Positions 47,250 through 58,678 of a stretch of 64,000 nucleotides of DNA are shown in pieces. Position numbers and translations under genes: made by a program. A model generated the notes under the pieces. That model made no database searches and was not told the origin of the DNA. It saw nothing but the letters and a program-made list of their open reading frames with translations. This stretch comes from Clitopilus passeckerianus (lineage: Eukaryota > Basidiomycota > Agaricomycetes > Agaricales > Entolomataceae), in contig CALYLX010000096.1 of NCBI GenBank assembly GCA_944990035.1, positions 310,001-374,000 of the forward strand. The letters are read 5' to 3'. Numbering within the stretch: position 1 is the first letter of the stretch; every line of letters starts with the position of its first letter.

Positions 47250-49044
47250 ATGTTTGAAACTGAATTCCAGTCAGAGTACGCTCGGTGAATCTGCTGCAAG
47301 AACCTCCGATTTTTCCGATCTCTAACTTGCAACTGAAAGTCAGAGGTTCTTTGATACGTTCAATGCTTTTAGCCCAAGAAAAGGGAAACTGTTCGCTTAC
47401 GCGACTGTCCATGAAGAAATCAACTATTGCCAAAACACAATACGGGATCTTGAGAAGAAGATCATCGAGTGCAAGAAATGTATCCTATCCTGGAAATCTC
47501 ACCACAATTCCCTAAGCGACATCTCACGCCTCCCAGACGAGATCCTCCTCGAAACCTGGAAATATCTGACCTTTGATCCAACGCGTGTATCAATGCAATG
47601 GTTGAGAGTTACACATGTATGCGCTCACTGGCGCCATCTGGCTCTGAACTCCCCAGCTATTTGGAGCTGGCCACCTTTGCATCGCCCCGAAGTAGCCTCA
47701 ATTCTACTTCGAAGGGCGGAGGCATCCGAATTGACCTTAAGAGTAGACACGGAGCAGTTGTGTCAGCTCTCGAACTATGAGGGAAATCCTGCAATTGACC
47801 TGGCCTGCTCTGCCTTACCAAATACTATGGCAATCTTTCTCAGACTCCCATCCATAGGATCCGGGACCTACTCCATGCGCCATGTTCGGACATTTCTAGC
47901 AAATCTACACCAAGGTGTTACACATAGTCTCAAAACTCTCAGCATAATCTACCCAGAATGGCCCTCCGCTGCAGTGGGACAGTTGGACCTGGATCTACTT
48001 GATATAATTCAGAGATCTCCACAGCTACGGAGCCTCATTCTCGAGAATCGCAATCCTTTCGATTCGCTGATTCAACTATCATCCAATTCACTTCTCACAA
48101 CCTTAGAAATATTTAACGACAGAGACAGTCACGATTTTGGTCAATCATCGTCAATGCGCCAGGTCCTTCAAGCTCTGGGCTTTCTCCCAAACCTTCAAGT
48201 CCTCACGCTCTTTTGCGTATTCAAGCCTTTGGACAGCGAGGACATCTCATGGCACAAAAGTCTTCGCTCACCTGTTGTCTTTACCGCTTTGCGCAATCTA
48301 TATGTGAAGGCATCGGTTCAATTATCCCAACTTCTGCTCAGCTCTATTCGATACCCACCCACGACATTGATAGAGCTCCACGGCCTGTGGGGAGACCCAA
48401 GTAGATATACGCCTCCCATCGACTCCTTGCGCGGTCTATTGGCCGTAACCACCCATCGCATCATCCCCTCCATCCAAAGTTTGGGGCTAGTACTATATAA
48501 ACTCGAAGAGGGTAATTACTGGTTACTTTCTTGCTCCAATCGCTCGACACGAAGCATACCGCCCGGACAGGAGCTTCACATCTTCATTCCCCCCAAGCTC
48601 CAGGATCTTCAATTGATATCAGAGCTCCCCCGCTTATGTCTACTCGACAACCTTGATTATCTCGAATACGAGCTACCTGTCTCCAACATGGAGATATGGA
48701 AGTCTTTCGGAAGTATAATAAATCTTGGTAGCGTCGACTTGACTCCCGACCAGCATCCGACATTTTGGAAGGTGTATGCCAGCCTACGCCCTTCCGGAGA
48801 TACCGTTTTTGAACAGTCTGCTCTACCATATCCCATGGATATGCAAACCAGCCCAGATCAGAGCAGAACAGAATCATTATATTACAGCCGACCAGACTTG
48901 GATGTCATTATGATGGCTGACGATGACCTAACGTGGTGGCGTGTTAAGGAGGAACAAGATAGAATCTGGAGGGCTCGTAGCGTTTGGGAGTTCCGTTCGC
49001 AGATGTATGTATCAAATCAAGGGCCGAACTTGCAAGGAGAGTAG
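47250..49044 (+). CDS. F-box protein with N-terminal coiled coil
   Basis: Exons 47250..47284 and 47340..49044 give 579 aa. The second exon is open upstream of its first internal ATG (47593), and the F-box lies in that upstream part, so the 35-nt first exon (MFETEFQSEYA) and a 55-bp intron are needed. A helix (IRDLEKKIIECKKCILSWKS) leads into SDISRLPDEILLETWKYLTF, with THVCAHWRHLALNSPAIWSW, the Agaricomycete F-box pattern. The remaining ~450 residues are LRR-like (LKTLSIIYPEW, LRSLILENRN, LQVLTLFCVF). It is a putative SCF substrate receptor with unknown target, lying between the intact MYND gene and FMT1. Confidence 0.85.
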
Positions 49045-49349
49045 TGTTTTCGTATCTACACCATACTGAGAACGATAGACGTACATGCGGCACTGCCGCT
49101 CTTTCACTACTCCAAACCTGTCGGTGGGCTCAGAATTCCGGCTTCATTGAATTCCAGGTTCACCCGTATGTTGTGCTAAAATGGACAGCTTAGAAGATCC
49201 CATTTTGTACACAGTAATGCAAGAATGTACTTCATGCGACATGGAATGACGGCCCTTTGCCTCAATCAGAGTAAAGCCTAATCCCACTCTACCACTCGTA
49301 CAACCCCTCTCATCGTTCGCGAGTAGAGTAGAAACATCGCGAAATACGC
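49045..49349. other. Short region between convergent genes
   Basis: About 305 bp hold the 3' UTRs of the F-box gene and FMT1. Nothing else is seen. Confidence 0.5.
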
Positions 49350-50852
49350 TCAATGTCCAACCTGTTCCTCCAAAAACTTGAATTTGAGCTCCCCATCCTT
49401 CACCAAACCCAGACCTTTCGCGCCATTCCACCAGTCCAACGCCTCCATAAGCGTCTTATCCTGCTGCTTCATCAGAGGCACGCTAAGAACCGACCCGTCC
49501 GCGCACCGAATCACGACCGTACGTGTAGCCTTCTGATAAATCGCAGTGCCAGGAATCGAAGAAAGGTTTGGTGGTTCCTCCGTCAGGACCTCGGGCATGT
49601 GTAGTTGGACCGTCTTGTCATTGGCAGACCAGGTTATGAGTGGTCGCTGGGATAACGCGTCAGATGTAACAGAGCGAGGAAGTGGGGGTTTAGCTTACCT
49701 GGTGATAAACGGCTCGGTGGCGCCTCACGATTTGGTCTGCGGTCATGGTTGCAAAGTCTACAGCGGCATATTCGTTTGATATTGTCGTTGCATGGGATAG
49801 GCCCTCAGCAGATGTCTGGGGAGTAGCTGTCGCCTACAAGCCGGTTACGCTCAGCACAGGAATTATTTGAATTCGTTAGAGGAAACCTACCTGGCCTATT
49901 CGCATCTTGCGAAGGGTAGACACCAATAACCTTCCGCCAACATGGGCCAAGGTATCTCTAAGCTCCACAAACATCGCACCTTCATGAATGGGCTATATTT
50001 CAGAAACTGTCAGTCCTTCTTACAACATTAGATCTATCGGAAGGGCTTACCACTCGTGAACATCCATATATCGAACCAGCGTCTATTCCTTCCTTTTTCT
50101 TGAGCATCTCAATGACGCAAACACCTGTCTCCTTTTCCCCATTTGCTATTGCGTGTTGAATAGGTGCTGGTCCGCGATAGAGCGGAAGAAGAGATGGGTG
50201 AACGTTTAATCGTCGTGTGGGGCCGAACATGTCGAGAAGAGCGTTTGGGAGGATACGCCCGAAGGACGCTGTTACTATGACGTGGCTTTGAGGTACGTTC
50301 TCCAGCTCTGTGATCTGGAAAGGTGATGGAGGCTGGGTTTACGAATGAGTTGGACAGACCGACGTTCAGGTGAAGGAACTGCGTACCTGCCATGTCCGGA
50401 ACTCCTTTCTCGTATGTGGTATCTCTGTCACTGGAAGCTTCAGACTTTGTCCGAGTAGCTTAAGAGGAGCTAGAACGGGAGGTTAACAGAATGTGAAGTG
50501 AAGGAAAAGTCTACTTACAAACTGAAAGTTGCGAGCCTCGTCTTCCAACCTTCTCGTCAGGGTTTGTCACCAGAGCGATCTGTTCCCAGACATCTACACA
50601 AATTCAGTACGCAGGCTTCTGAAGAAGCTGAAAGCGGTGACCTTTTGCCGCGTGTAGTTCTTCTAGGACTTTACATGAGAATTCGTCCCGACCAAAGAAG
50701 AGAATTTTGAAGCGTTTCTGCTGGTGGGCCGTCGCTGGCGTTCCATAGTACCTAGTAGCAAGGTAACCGTAGATATTATAGTGGTGGCGATGAATGGAGG
50801 TCAAGGGAGAGTTTGCGCTGGAGAAACGCGCCCTCAGCGCGGTCATCGTCAT
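49350..50852 (-). CDS. FMT1: Methionyl-tRNA formyltransferase, mitochondrial
   Basis: Exons 50852..50642, 50593..50519, 50469..50387, 50314..50051, 49992..49891, 49833..49699 and 49646..49350 give 388 aa. The enzyme transfers a formyl group from 10-formyl-THF to initiator Met-tRNA for mitochondrial translation. The N-terminus (TMTALRARFSSANS) is Arg/Ser-rich and lacks acids, like a mitochondrial presequence. KRFKILFFGRDEFSCKVLEE starts the Rossmann half; NVHPSLLPLYRGPAPIQHAI and ETGVCVIEMLKKKEGIDAG carry the catalytic SLLPxxRG region. The C-terminal domain (RHRAVYHQ, PLITWSANDKTVQLHMPEV) binds tRNA. The ATG at 50852 is the first in frame; another lies two codons downstream. Confidence 0.93.
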
Positions 50853-51169
50853 GGTAGGATCAAGACAAATAAGCGACAAACAACCGAAAGTTGGCTGCGC
50901 CACTCCATATTCCAGAAACGTCAGACTACAGCAACTGACAAATGGTAGTTCTCTGAATTGCGAAGGCCTACGGGGTACATTATGGTAGTATGTTAATATT
51001 GGATGTTATAGATCAAGCATACAGCATCTTGCTCAACGTCTACGGCGGAATCTACTGGCATATGTCAGGAATAAAGTAGCAACTTCGAAAATTCGACGCT
51101 CCAACATGGAGGCGGGAGGGGGAGTCCGAGTTTCTCAAGGAAGGCACGAGAATGAATTATTGTTGATTA
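50853..51169. promoter_or_regulatory. FMT1 upstream region
   Basis: About 320 bp between the FMT1 start and the end of the MYND-family pseudogene (both minus strand). No TATA box or coding frame is supported. Confidence 0.4.
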
Positions 51170-52242
51170 TCAGAGATCCACGCCGCACACGGATTTGTGC
51201 CACTTTGAACTGGTTAGTGATAGCATGAGTCTCAGGAGTAGGCCATGGTGCTTACCTTCCAATCGTCCATTCGACATGCGCTGCTGCAATAATCTAAAGT
51301 CGCGGTTTGTAGATATGGAGTAACTTTGAGGCAAGAAAAGCTTCACTCACAAACTTCCTTGCATTTGTTGCATACGTGCTTGGCATCCATATCACCACAT
51401 CCTCCACGGCATTCCCTTCGTTTAGTGTTGAGGAGCCGAGACGCTTCGGCATCATACTCCTCCTTGGTCAGCTTGCCATTAAGTTACGAGCATTCATATA
51501 CAGGCGGTCCCAGTCGTTAGAACCTATCGGTGGTGGCTTGATTTTTGAATTGCTCGGCCAAAACACGAGCTTCTTCCTTTTCAGCATCTGACATTCCCGA
51601 CCAGGTGATCTCAACGATCTCGTCGCCGTGTTGCCACCGTTTTTCATACCAGATGGCTTTCGCGACCGCCTCTCCTTGACCGCGGACCCATACATCAGTG
51701 CCGCACCAGCCCCCGAACTCCCGGTCAATTTGCGCCATGGGCTCCCAGTCCCCATTTTCAGATATCACGTATCTGATGCCGGGATCGGGCTTGTTATGGC
51801 AAGAAGAAAGCAGCCCAATCTATGAGGGGCTTGTCATTCTTTGGTAGAAGGTGCTCGCAACGAACGAACCTACCTCGACTGCGCGACTGTTCCTCTCAAC
51901 ATACAGATCCTTGCTGTATTCCGATGGCCTATTGATACGCATTTGAAACCTTGGAGTTCCTTCCACATCAACGAATTTTTTCAGCCAGTCTTCTCGGCCC
52001 ATCTTGTACAGCAAAGTGGCCACGCCGTCTGGTGCAGAGACATGGGGGCTCTTAGGATGCATCGGCCCATCATCATTGATACCTGTGATTCCTGAGGTTG
52101 AACGACGAGTATTTTGGTTGCAACATGAAAGCTCACCATGCTTGATAATTTTCGGAACGTCACGACCGGTGTTGGCAGGGAGGAGAGGGTGCTCAAAGAA
52201 GCGGATAACGTGCCAATACGGCCCTCCTTCCCTTGGAGACAT
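51170..52242 (-). pseudogene. MYND-linked family copy 3: disrupted by two compensating frameshifts
   Basis: Splice sites of the intact paralogue are all conserved: 52242..52137, 52082..51874, 51819..51351, 51293..51256, 51202..51170; exon 4 is 38 bp in both copies. Protein blocks match (YWHVIRFFEHPLLPANTGRD, GVATLLYKMGREDWLKKFVD, the MYND finger CRGGCGDMDAKHVCNKCKEV and WHKSVCG). In exon 3 an A run reads AAAAA where the intact copy has AAAA, shifting the frame at EQFK, and a second indel about 70 bp on restores it; stops lie in the original frame between them. Read strictly the protein ends after QATTDRF, before the finger. The acidic tail is also missing (ends GVDL). Either a young pseudogene or an allele of a live gene. 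Confidence 0.75.
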
Positions 52243-52327
52243 TCTACTCAGTCAATGCAATTTCAAGGGGCGTTTTTCTAGAAAGCCTGATACCTCGAGG
52301 TGGGTTGTTGAATTTGCCCTAAATAAA

Positions 52328-52374
52328 ACGCGTCGCCTTTGATTTAATAACAGACGACACGTGATGTTACGCGT
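52328..52374 (-). promoter_or_regulatory. ACGCGT/CACGTG promoter module of MYND-linked copy 3
   Basis: Read toward the gene: ACGCGT (52374-52369), 5-bp gap, CACGTG (52363-52358), then ACGCGT (52333-52328), 86-132 bp upstream of the ATG. The first two boxes and their spacing are the same as upstream of the intact paralogue. Confidence 0.6.
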
Positions 52375-52509
52375 CGCGTCCCTGACCAATATTTTCTGAA
52401 TAAATAGGGGCTTGGGATAGATCGGAAATTTATTTTTCCTGGCACTGTCTAGCTGATATCAGTCACAATCTAACAATAAATATACAGAGTCTACAGGTCA
52501 TGGTTATTT

Positions 52510-53656
52510 TTAGGCCTTGACAAGCTCGGGCTCAGCGTTTGTCTCTGGTATCGAGGCACCAGGGATCTGGGCTCCTCCAAAGAAGGCGCGAGCACTGGCT
52601 TTGGCAGGATCCTCTGGTTCGTCGGGAACATCCTTCTGAACGGAACTGTCAGCAACTCGTGGGCCTATGCAAAGAATCAGAACCCACGATGTTAGCAAGA
52701 TGCTCTGCTTTGTTGACATGCGTAACGACCACTCGGCAAGAAGGCCGGTCGGAAAGCTCGAGAGGCTTTGAAAGTGTATCCTACAAGCGAAAGTGTCAGA
52801 AAGGCCAAACATAACGACAAAGTCGACATACTCGAGGTGAGATCTGTAACCGGGTCCAGGCAGTATTGAGCAAACCGGTGTAAGATACATTTCTCTTTGC
52901 CTCGGGGTCGAGGCGGATGACAGCGGCAACCAGCTCGCTGATGCACAGGCCATGACTTGCAAGCGCGATATGTGCCCCGTCCTCATGCAGATGGCTCAGG
53001 ACACATTCGGCGATTGCTTCCTCAGCCCGGTTAGAGAGATCCCGTAAACTTTCGCCTTCAGGGAACTTCTCGTCTCTACCAGTCAGTACGGGAAAGAGCT
53101 TGTCGGCGTAGTAATCCTCCAGAGACTTCCCCTCAATCCACTCTAGCGTCCATTTGTGGCCTTCAGCGATACCGAAATGCTGCTCACGAAGCTTGGGGTT
53201 GAGGGAGAAGGGTGGGTTGTGCGCTTGCTTCGCGTGGACGGCTTCTCCGGTCGCGCGAGCTCGGAGTAGAGGTGAGGCGTAGACGTAGTCGAGTTTCGTG
53301 CTCGCGAAATAGTCGCCAGCGGCTCGAGCTTGCTAGAAGGCGCAAGGTCATTGGCATGCCAAGCAATACAGCAAGAGCGTTCAACCAACCTTTCGTCCTA
53401 TGAAAATATTGAGATCGAGCATGGCATGACTTGTTTATGAGCTCATTCACCTAGTGCAGATAGAGGCGCATCCTTCCAGCCGGCCCAAATGTCTTTCTGC
53501 ATCGATTTCGTAGGGTTAGGGTCTATTGCACACGATCACTGGTCCAATCATACTGACCGTATTATCTTCGGATTGGCCATGGCGGATCTGAAATTCCTGT
53601 GAGCTTTAACTGAGTGGTAAATGAAATAATGCACGTACGAAGGTCACAGTAATCAT
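52510..53656 (-). CDS. Histidine phosphatase (phosphoglycerate-mutase-like) family protein
   Basis: Exons 53656..53639, 53587..53558, 53496..53451, 53397..53390, 53332..52832, 52780..52688 and 52635..52510 give 273 aa. The catalytic His is H9 in MITVTFIRHGQSEDN; the second His is H161 in IALASHGLCISEL, and LREQHFG carries the probable acid. These residues define the histidine phosphatase clan, whose members are mutases or phosphatases for small phospho-compounds; the substrate is unknown. The exon GACGAAAG is only 8 nt and encodes the end of GRK in LGRKQARAAGDYF. The C-terminus ends in ARAFFGGAQIPG and a short acidic tail. Two ACGCGT boxes lie about 230 bp upstream. Confidence 0.9.
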
Positions 53657-54857
53657 AGTAGGAGTAGCTTGTCAAGGGTGTAGGGCTAAAGGCTGATGCG
53701 ATCGCCCCAACGTCCTGGTTTTATATCTATCACTCATCACGTGCAGGCGCGATAAATGACTCGAAAATCATTGGAAAAACATCAAGCCCACGAGCCCCCA
53801 AAAACTGTCTTGACAGTCATGGCACAAGAGATGAAACGCGAGATCAAACTAGGTGTTGAGCGGAGTTGGTGGGGACGCGACGCGTTTTTACGCGTTGTGG
53901 ATGGAAATCAATCCTCGAGGGAGAAATTGCGGCATAAAGCGCCCATAGTGAGAGAACCGTGATGAACATCTCGCACAGCAGCGGAGGTATGTCAGATGGA
54001 ACGTTGTAAAAGTGAGGCCAGTTTATTTGGGTCGTTGCAGGTGTAAGGCTCCTTGTCAATGTAACTTAGTGGTTGTTGAACGCTGCACGCTGGAAGCTTT
54101 CGAGGTGGCAATATTACGGTATACCCGTGCAACTACCCGTTGACAGTTTGGTTGGAGGCCACCGGCCGCTGACCGTGATGGATTCAAACGAGGCAGCTTG
54201 TTGTTCATGTTCATGCTGTTAACCAAGGTGAGGCTGGTGAGGCTATGCCTCTCGCTATCGACTGCCGCATGTGCATTGGATTCGGAGAAGAATAGAGGAG
54301 CGTGACAGCAGACCAAATGTGACACCTCCCTTTCTTCCTAAACCTCCATTCCATCGTTGCCAATGGTTAATCGTCTCCTTTGCAACGTCAAAATTTTAAT
54401 GAAAGGGAGAAGGGCAGAACATTGTGATCGGTAGGCATCGAAACCGAGGAGACTTTGTTCATACCTCAACAACCGGCGACCCCAATGGCAACCACAACGT
54501 CGGAATTCGGATGGTTGGGCGCTTAAACCTTCAGGTTGTCGACCTCTTGCTCAATATGGCAGATGAAGGCCATGAAGGATCACCTCGAGGCGCCTTCATA
54601 AGCACTCCGATATCGAAGCTGTTATCTACTCGACCTGTCCGTTGTGGAGATTCATACTTGCTGTTGTTCTTTTGCCAACAATAGGGTCTCGCTTCCAGAC
54701 TGCTGTATCGACAAACAGTTCTGGATTTAGGCTAGAAAAGGGTATGTCTTGGACCTACTCAATACATCCCCCTATTCGCCTGACCAGACCGTATATATCT
54801 AGCAGGAGTCCTTCACTGAACTCTCAAAACCTTCTCGAGTACTCCCAACTACTGAAG
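53657..54857. other. 1.2-kb divergent intergenic region
   Basis: This separates the histidine phosphatase start from the DUF6593 start. Frames at 53756..53962, 54056..54325 and 54424..54684 lack splice or domain support. A pair of ACGCGT boxes is listed separately. Confidence 0.45.
53880..53895. promoter_or_regulatory. Paired ACGCGT (MCB-like) boxes upstream of the histidine phosphatase gene
   Basis: ACGCGT occurs at 53880-53885 and 53890-53895, with a further ACGCGA overlapping at 53875. Three such cores within 21 bp is more than expected by chance and recalls MBF-type promoter clusters. Confidence 0.45.
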
Positions 54858-55500
54858 ATGCAGTTGTACCTCTCAAGCCCATCGGCCGTCAACGCTACCT
54901 ACTACAGCGAAGATGGGCATGCGGTCTACAAAGTACAAACGCCGCTGAAGACTTTTGGACGGACGACACAAATATGTCGTGCGATCACCTCCGACCACCT
55001 TGTACCCTTCGACCACCACGATCATCGCCTACGAGATATCTTTGGGCACATGGCCCAGTTTGAATGGAAGACCTTCGGCTCGTCCACCATGCGATACCGA
55101 GGGAAGGAACTTAGGACCAGAGCTTTCTTCAAGAAGGAAGATTGGTGTGTGCATGGCTGGTAAGAATATTCAATCCTATGACGAGCTCTGAGTTCATGGA
55201 TCATCAAACATCATCAGCAATCGCAGCTTCATTGCTCCAGACGGCCAAGAGTATACATGGAGACTTGGGCGAAATACCTCCGAGGTGAGAATGCAGCGAG
55301 TCTTCTAGCAATCTCCTCTGACCTCTTGGCAGCTGCGGGATAGCTCACAACAGGTGGTCGCCCGCTTCTACAAGGGCAAAAGCACACTACGATCAGGTCC
55401 AATCGCACCACTACTCGACATCATGTACTCAGGCGAGCATATCGCGGACGTGATACTCATTACCCTCGTCTATATGGAGAAGCTAAGAGAGGATGAATAA
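54858..55500 (+). CDS. DUF6593-family protein
   Basis: Exons 54858..55159, 55218..55284 and 55333..55500 give 178 aa. The order of features fits the basidiomycete DUF6593 family: an N-terminal YYSEDGHAVYKVQTPLKTFG strand pair, RTTQICRAI, MAQFEWKTFGSSTMRYRGKE, a central SFIAPDGQEYTWRLGRN, VVARFYKG and a hydrophobic end, ADVILITLVYMEKLREDE. These proteins are abundant in mushrooms, cytosolic by prediction, and of unknown function. There is no signal peptide. The ATG at 54858 directly precedes the first conserved strand; an upstream in-frame extension exists but looks non-coding. Confidence 0.82.
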
Positions 55501-55911
55501 TGGATTCTGTGGGACGTCGGCATTGCTGCGTATCACAACCGGCACATCGGTCTTCCCGCACTGGTCTGCGAAATTCCGGTAAACTGGCTTTTTGAAAATA
55601 TTATGCACAACATATATCGCAGAATTATGGGAAATCCCCTTCATGCTGTATTAATACTACCTTACTGTATATCACCATTACAATTCCAATGCAATCATCA
55701 TTCAATCATTGACACCATATCCAAATGACACCCATATGGTCGACACAGCCACACCGTTGTATCCTGGTCTGCGCTTACACAACCATCGAACATCGCAGAA
55801 TGTTCTGTCCACGTCCTGGACATACGGAGACCTTTTAATCGGCATTACTACGCGCGCAGATTGCTCTTTCTCTCTCTTTGAACGACCATACGACGGCTAC
55901 GAGAACTTTGG
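55501..55911. promoter_or_regulatory. Upstream region of the RING ligase gene
   Basis: About 410 bp. An 84-codon frame (55709..55963) crosses it and overlaps the next gene in a different frame, without domain support. AT-rich around 55630-55700. Confidence 0.4.
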
Positions 55912-57781
55912 ATGTCGGACATGCGAGGTTTGCCACTACTCAGTGGACCTCCTCCCAATATAGAGGCAGGGGAAGCTTGTAGGAAATGTAATAAGGAATT
56001 CAATATTCTATTGAACAGGTCGAGGAAATGCTACCACTGTGGTGAGTTATGTCGGCGTTAGGAGTGAGGTGGATTGACAGGAACGGTGGGATTCGAATGA
56101 CAGGATACCATTATTGCAACAGTTGCTCAGATTATCAGGCACTCATGCCCAGGGTCGGAGAAGAAGCCACTGGGTATTCTGCAATGAGTGTTTGTGGCTA
56201 CTGTATAGACTATCTCAATGGTGAGCATCCTCGTTTGCCCTACAGAAAGAAGTGATTCCTACATTTCCCCTCAGTTACGGCATCTGGGAAAGGGCAGCTG
56301 AAGTCGATGCCACTATCCAGGCTAAAGAAGTACATCGAGGCTTATAATATTAAGATCGCGCGGGCTGTGGAGAAGGAGGATCTTGTGGAAGGAATTCTCT
56401 CTGCGAGGGTGAGATCCCTTGAGCGCTCATCTATTCTTTTGCTAAACCCAGGTTCTCAGGGTCCGAATGGATGCCTTCCTCCCCAAAACGAAGTGAGTGG
56501 ACTTATGCGCTCATATGTAATTGACTGATACTGACTCCAAATAGGCATGGTACAGACGAAACTCTGTCCCTGATAGATTTGCTGGCGCTCGCCCTCGAGG
56601 TATTTTCTCTAGGACAACTCGTGATCCACCACCTAGGCCTCCTCAGGCTCCCCGCCCCAACCGTCAAGCTTTCCCAGACTTCGCTCGGCCAGATTTGGCA
56701 CCAGATACACCGCCTTATCCGCCCAATCAACAGCAATATCCACCTCCACCTCACCCACCTCCGCCACCACCACCACAATGGAATCACCCCTCGTATCAAC
56801 CATCATATACTCAACCACCTCCACAACCAAGATACCCACCACAGCCCAGTCATTACGCAAGACCACCACAACCACCTCCCCCTCCGCCGCCGCCTCAGAA
56901 TCATTACCATCACCCATATACATCTTATCAGCCTCGGTACCAACCACCGCCAGTCCCTCCACGTCCCCAGACTCAACCTCCACCCTCATTCAATGCTCAA
57001 CATTCGTTCCCTCGTAGTGAGCCTCCGACCCCACCGCAGAACTCTCGGCCTCGATCGACCTCGGCTCAGGGAGTACCTACACGTTCTTCTCCGCCCCAAG
57101 CTGATCCCCGACCTCGGGCTCAGTCGACCCAGCCGCCTCCTTCTCTTGATGAGCTCCTCGATATGACGGTTGAAGCTATCTCCTCCTTGACCATCGGCCA
57201 GCTAAAGGCGATCTTGTTCAAGAACCACGTCAATGTTGGCGTGGTGTTGGAGAAAGGAGACCTAGTTGCCAAAGTGAGGAAGCTTTTGGATGATGAGAGG
57301 CGGGAGAGGCAGGCCGCCAGGGCGAGAGAGGAGGCGGAGGAAGCTGAGAGGGTGGAGAGGCAGAGGAAGATCTTGGAAGAGGCAAATAGAGCCCTGAGGG
57401 AGAAGGAGGCGAAAGAGAGGGGCGAAGAGCTCAAAGACGAGGAAGAGGGTGAGAAGGACGATGCTGAGAACAACGACAACGAGGAAGGAAGCTCGAAGCC
57501 TGCCCCAAAGACGCCACCCAAGGCGAAAGGGACTGCTGCCGATCTCGAAAGAACGGGGTTGTGCGTGATATGCCAGGACGAAGAGGCTAATATCGCCATT
57601 GTCGATTGCGGGTGAGTCAGATCACCTGCATTGCAGATGTTGAGTACTAATGGTTCGGTTTAGTCACCTTGCTATGTGTAGAGGATGCTCGGACTTGATC
57701 ATGAACAGCTCTAGAGAATGTCCTCTTTGTCGGACAAGGATCGTGACAGAGGCACGTCTGCTCAGGATTTTCAAATCGTGA
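55912..57781 (+). CDS. FYVE-like/RING E3 ubiquitin ligase (CARP/rififylin-like layout)
   Basis: Exons 55912..56041, 56104..56220, 56275..56408, 56460..56492, 56545..57611 and 57664..57781 give 532 aa. An N-terminal FYVE-like zinc finger (ACRKCNKEFNILLNRSRKCY, HCGYHYCNSCSDY, SVCGYCIDYL) is followed by a short helical module (PLSRLKKYIEAYNIKIARAV). A long Pro/Tyr/Gln-rich linker comes next, then a SAP-like helix pair (LTIGQLKAILFKNHVNVGVV), a charged coiled coil, and a C-terminal RING: CVICQDEEANIAIVDCGHLA, MCRGCSDLI, CPLC. This order resembles animal CARP1/2 and rififylin, membrane-associated E3 ligases. Substrates are unknown. ATG 55912 or 55921 could be the start. Confidence 0.87.
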
Positions 57782-58678
57782 ACCCTGTTCAGATTGTCAC
57801 ATCCCATACCACTTTATTTGCTTACACTGACTTAAAAGACTCTGTATTATCATTCACGAACAATGCTTGCATTCATACATTCCCAAATTTTTTCCAGGGA
57901 GCATGTCCTTTGTGATGAGTATGGATCCCAGGTCATGCAGATAATTCTTTGAAGCAAGGCCTTCTAAACGATCCTATTATCTTCTACCTCCGGCTTTTCA
58001 AAGAATAATGGAATAGAAAATGCTTCCGTCTCCTCCTCAAAGTGGGTTAGGCGTGGCTGTGTTTATCAAGAGGCTGGATCACCCCTTCAACTTCACCATC
58101 ATGATCAGGATTCAGCGCCCTTGAAGTGCCGTTCAAGATCCCTGTAATTTTATATTCTAGCGAGCACCAGACTGGTTGCCCAGCGTTTCTGCTGGCTAGC
58201 GTACCCCCGCGTCAAATCTATGGACATTGCAGGGACACTGGACTTCACGCAGGGTCTGGAACAGCATGTTCACTTCCATTCCCCATCCCTTATGCATTTC
58301 TTGAGAGGGCAACTCTGACACCTCAAAAGTCCAGGCTAGAAGGAGCCCTCAAAATAACAAGACTGGCTCTTGGTTGCTTGCACGACAATGGATGTTCACA
58401 TCCAGCGATAATCTAAGTCTGGCTTTCACTCTTGGCCCAGCGCTCATGTCAGGGTTATCTTTGCTCGTCTCATGTGCATCATTCCAGATAAGTTTCACCA
58501 TGATAGCGCCATACCAAAATGCAGGAAGTGTTCAGGACCTGAGAAGAAAGCCTGTGCCACCAACGACTGTGCCTGCCCGCTGTCAAGCTTCATAGTCGAA
58601 ATGAGCGCCCTGAAGGCCTGAACCTTGATATCAGTCGTCTGACCATTGAATTCGCCGGATGAAAGTCCGACACTCTAG

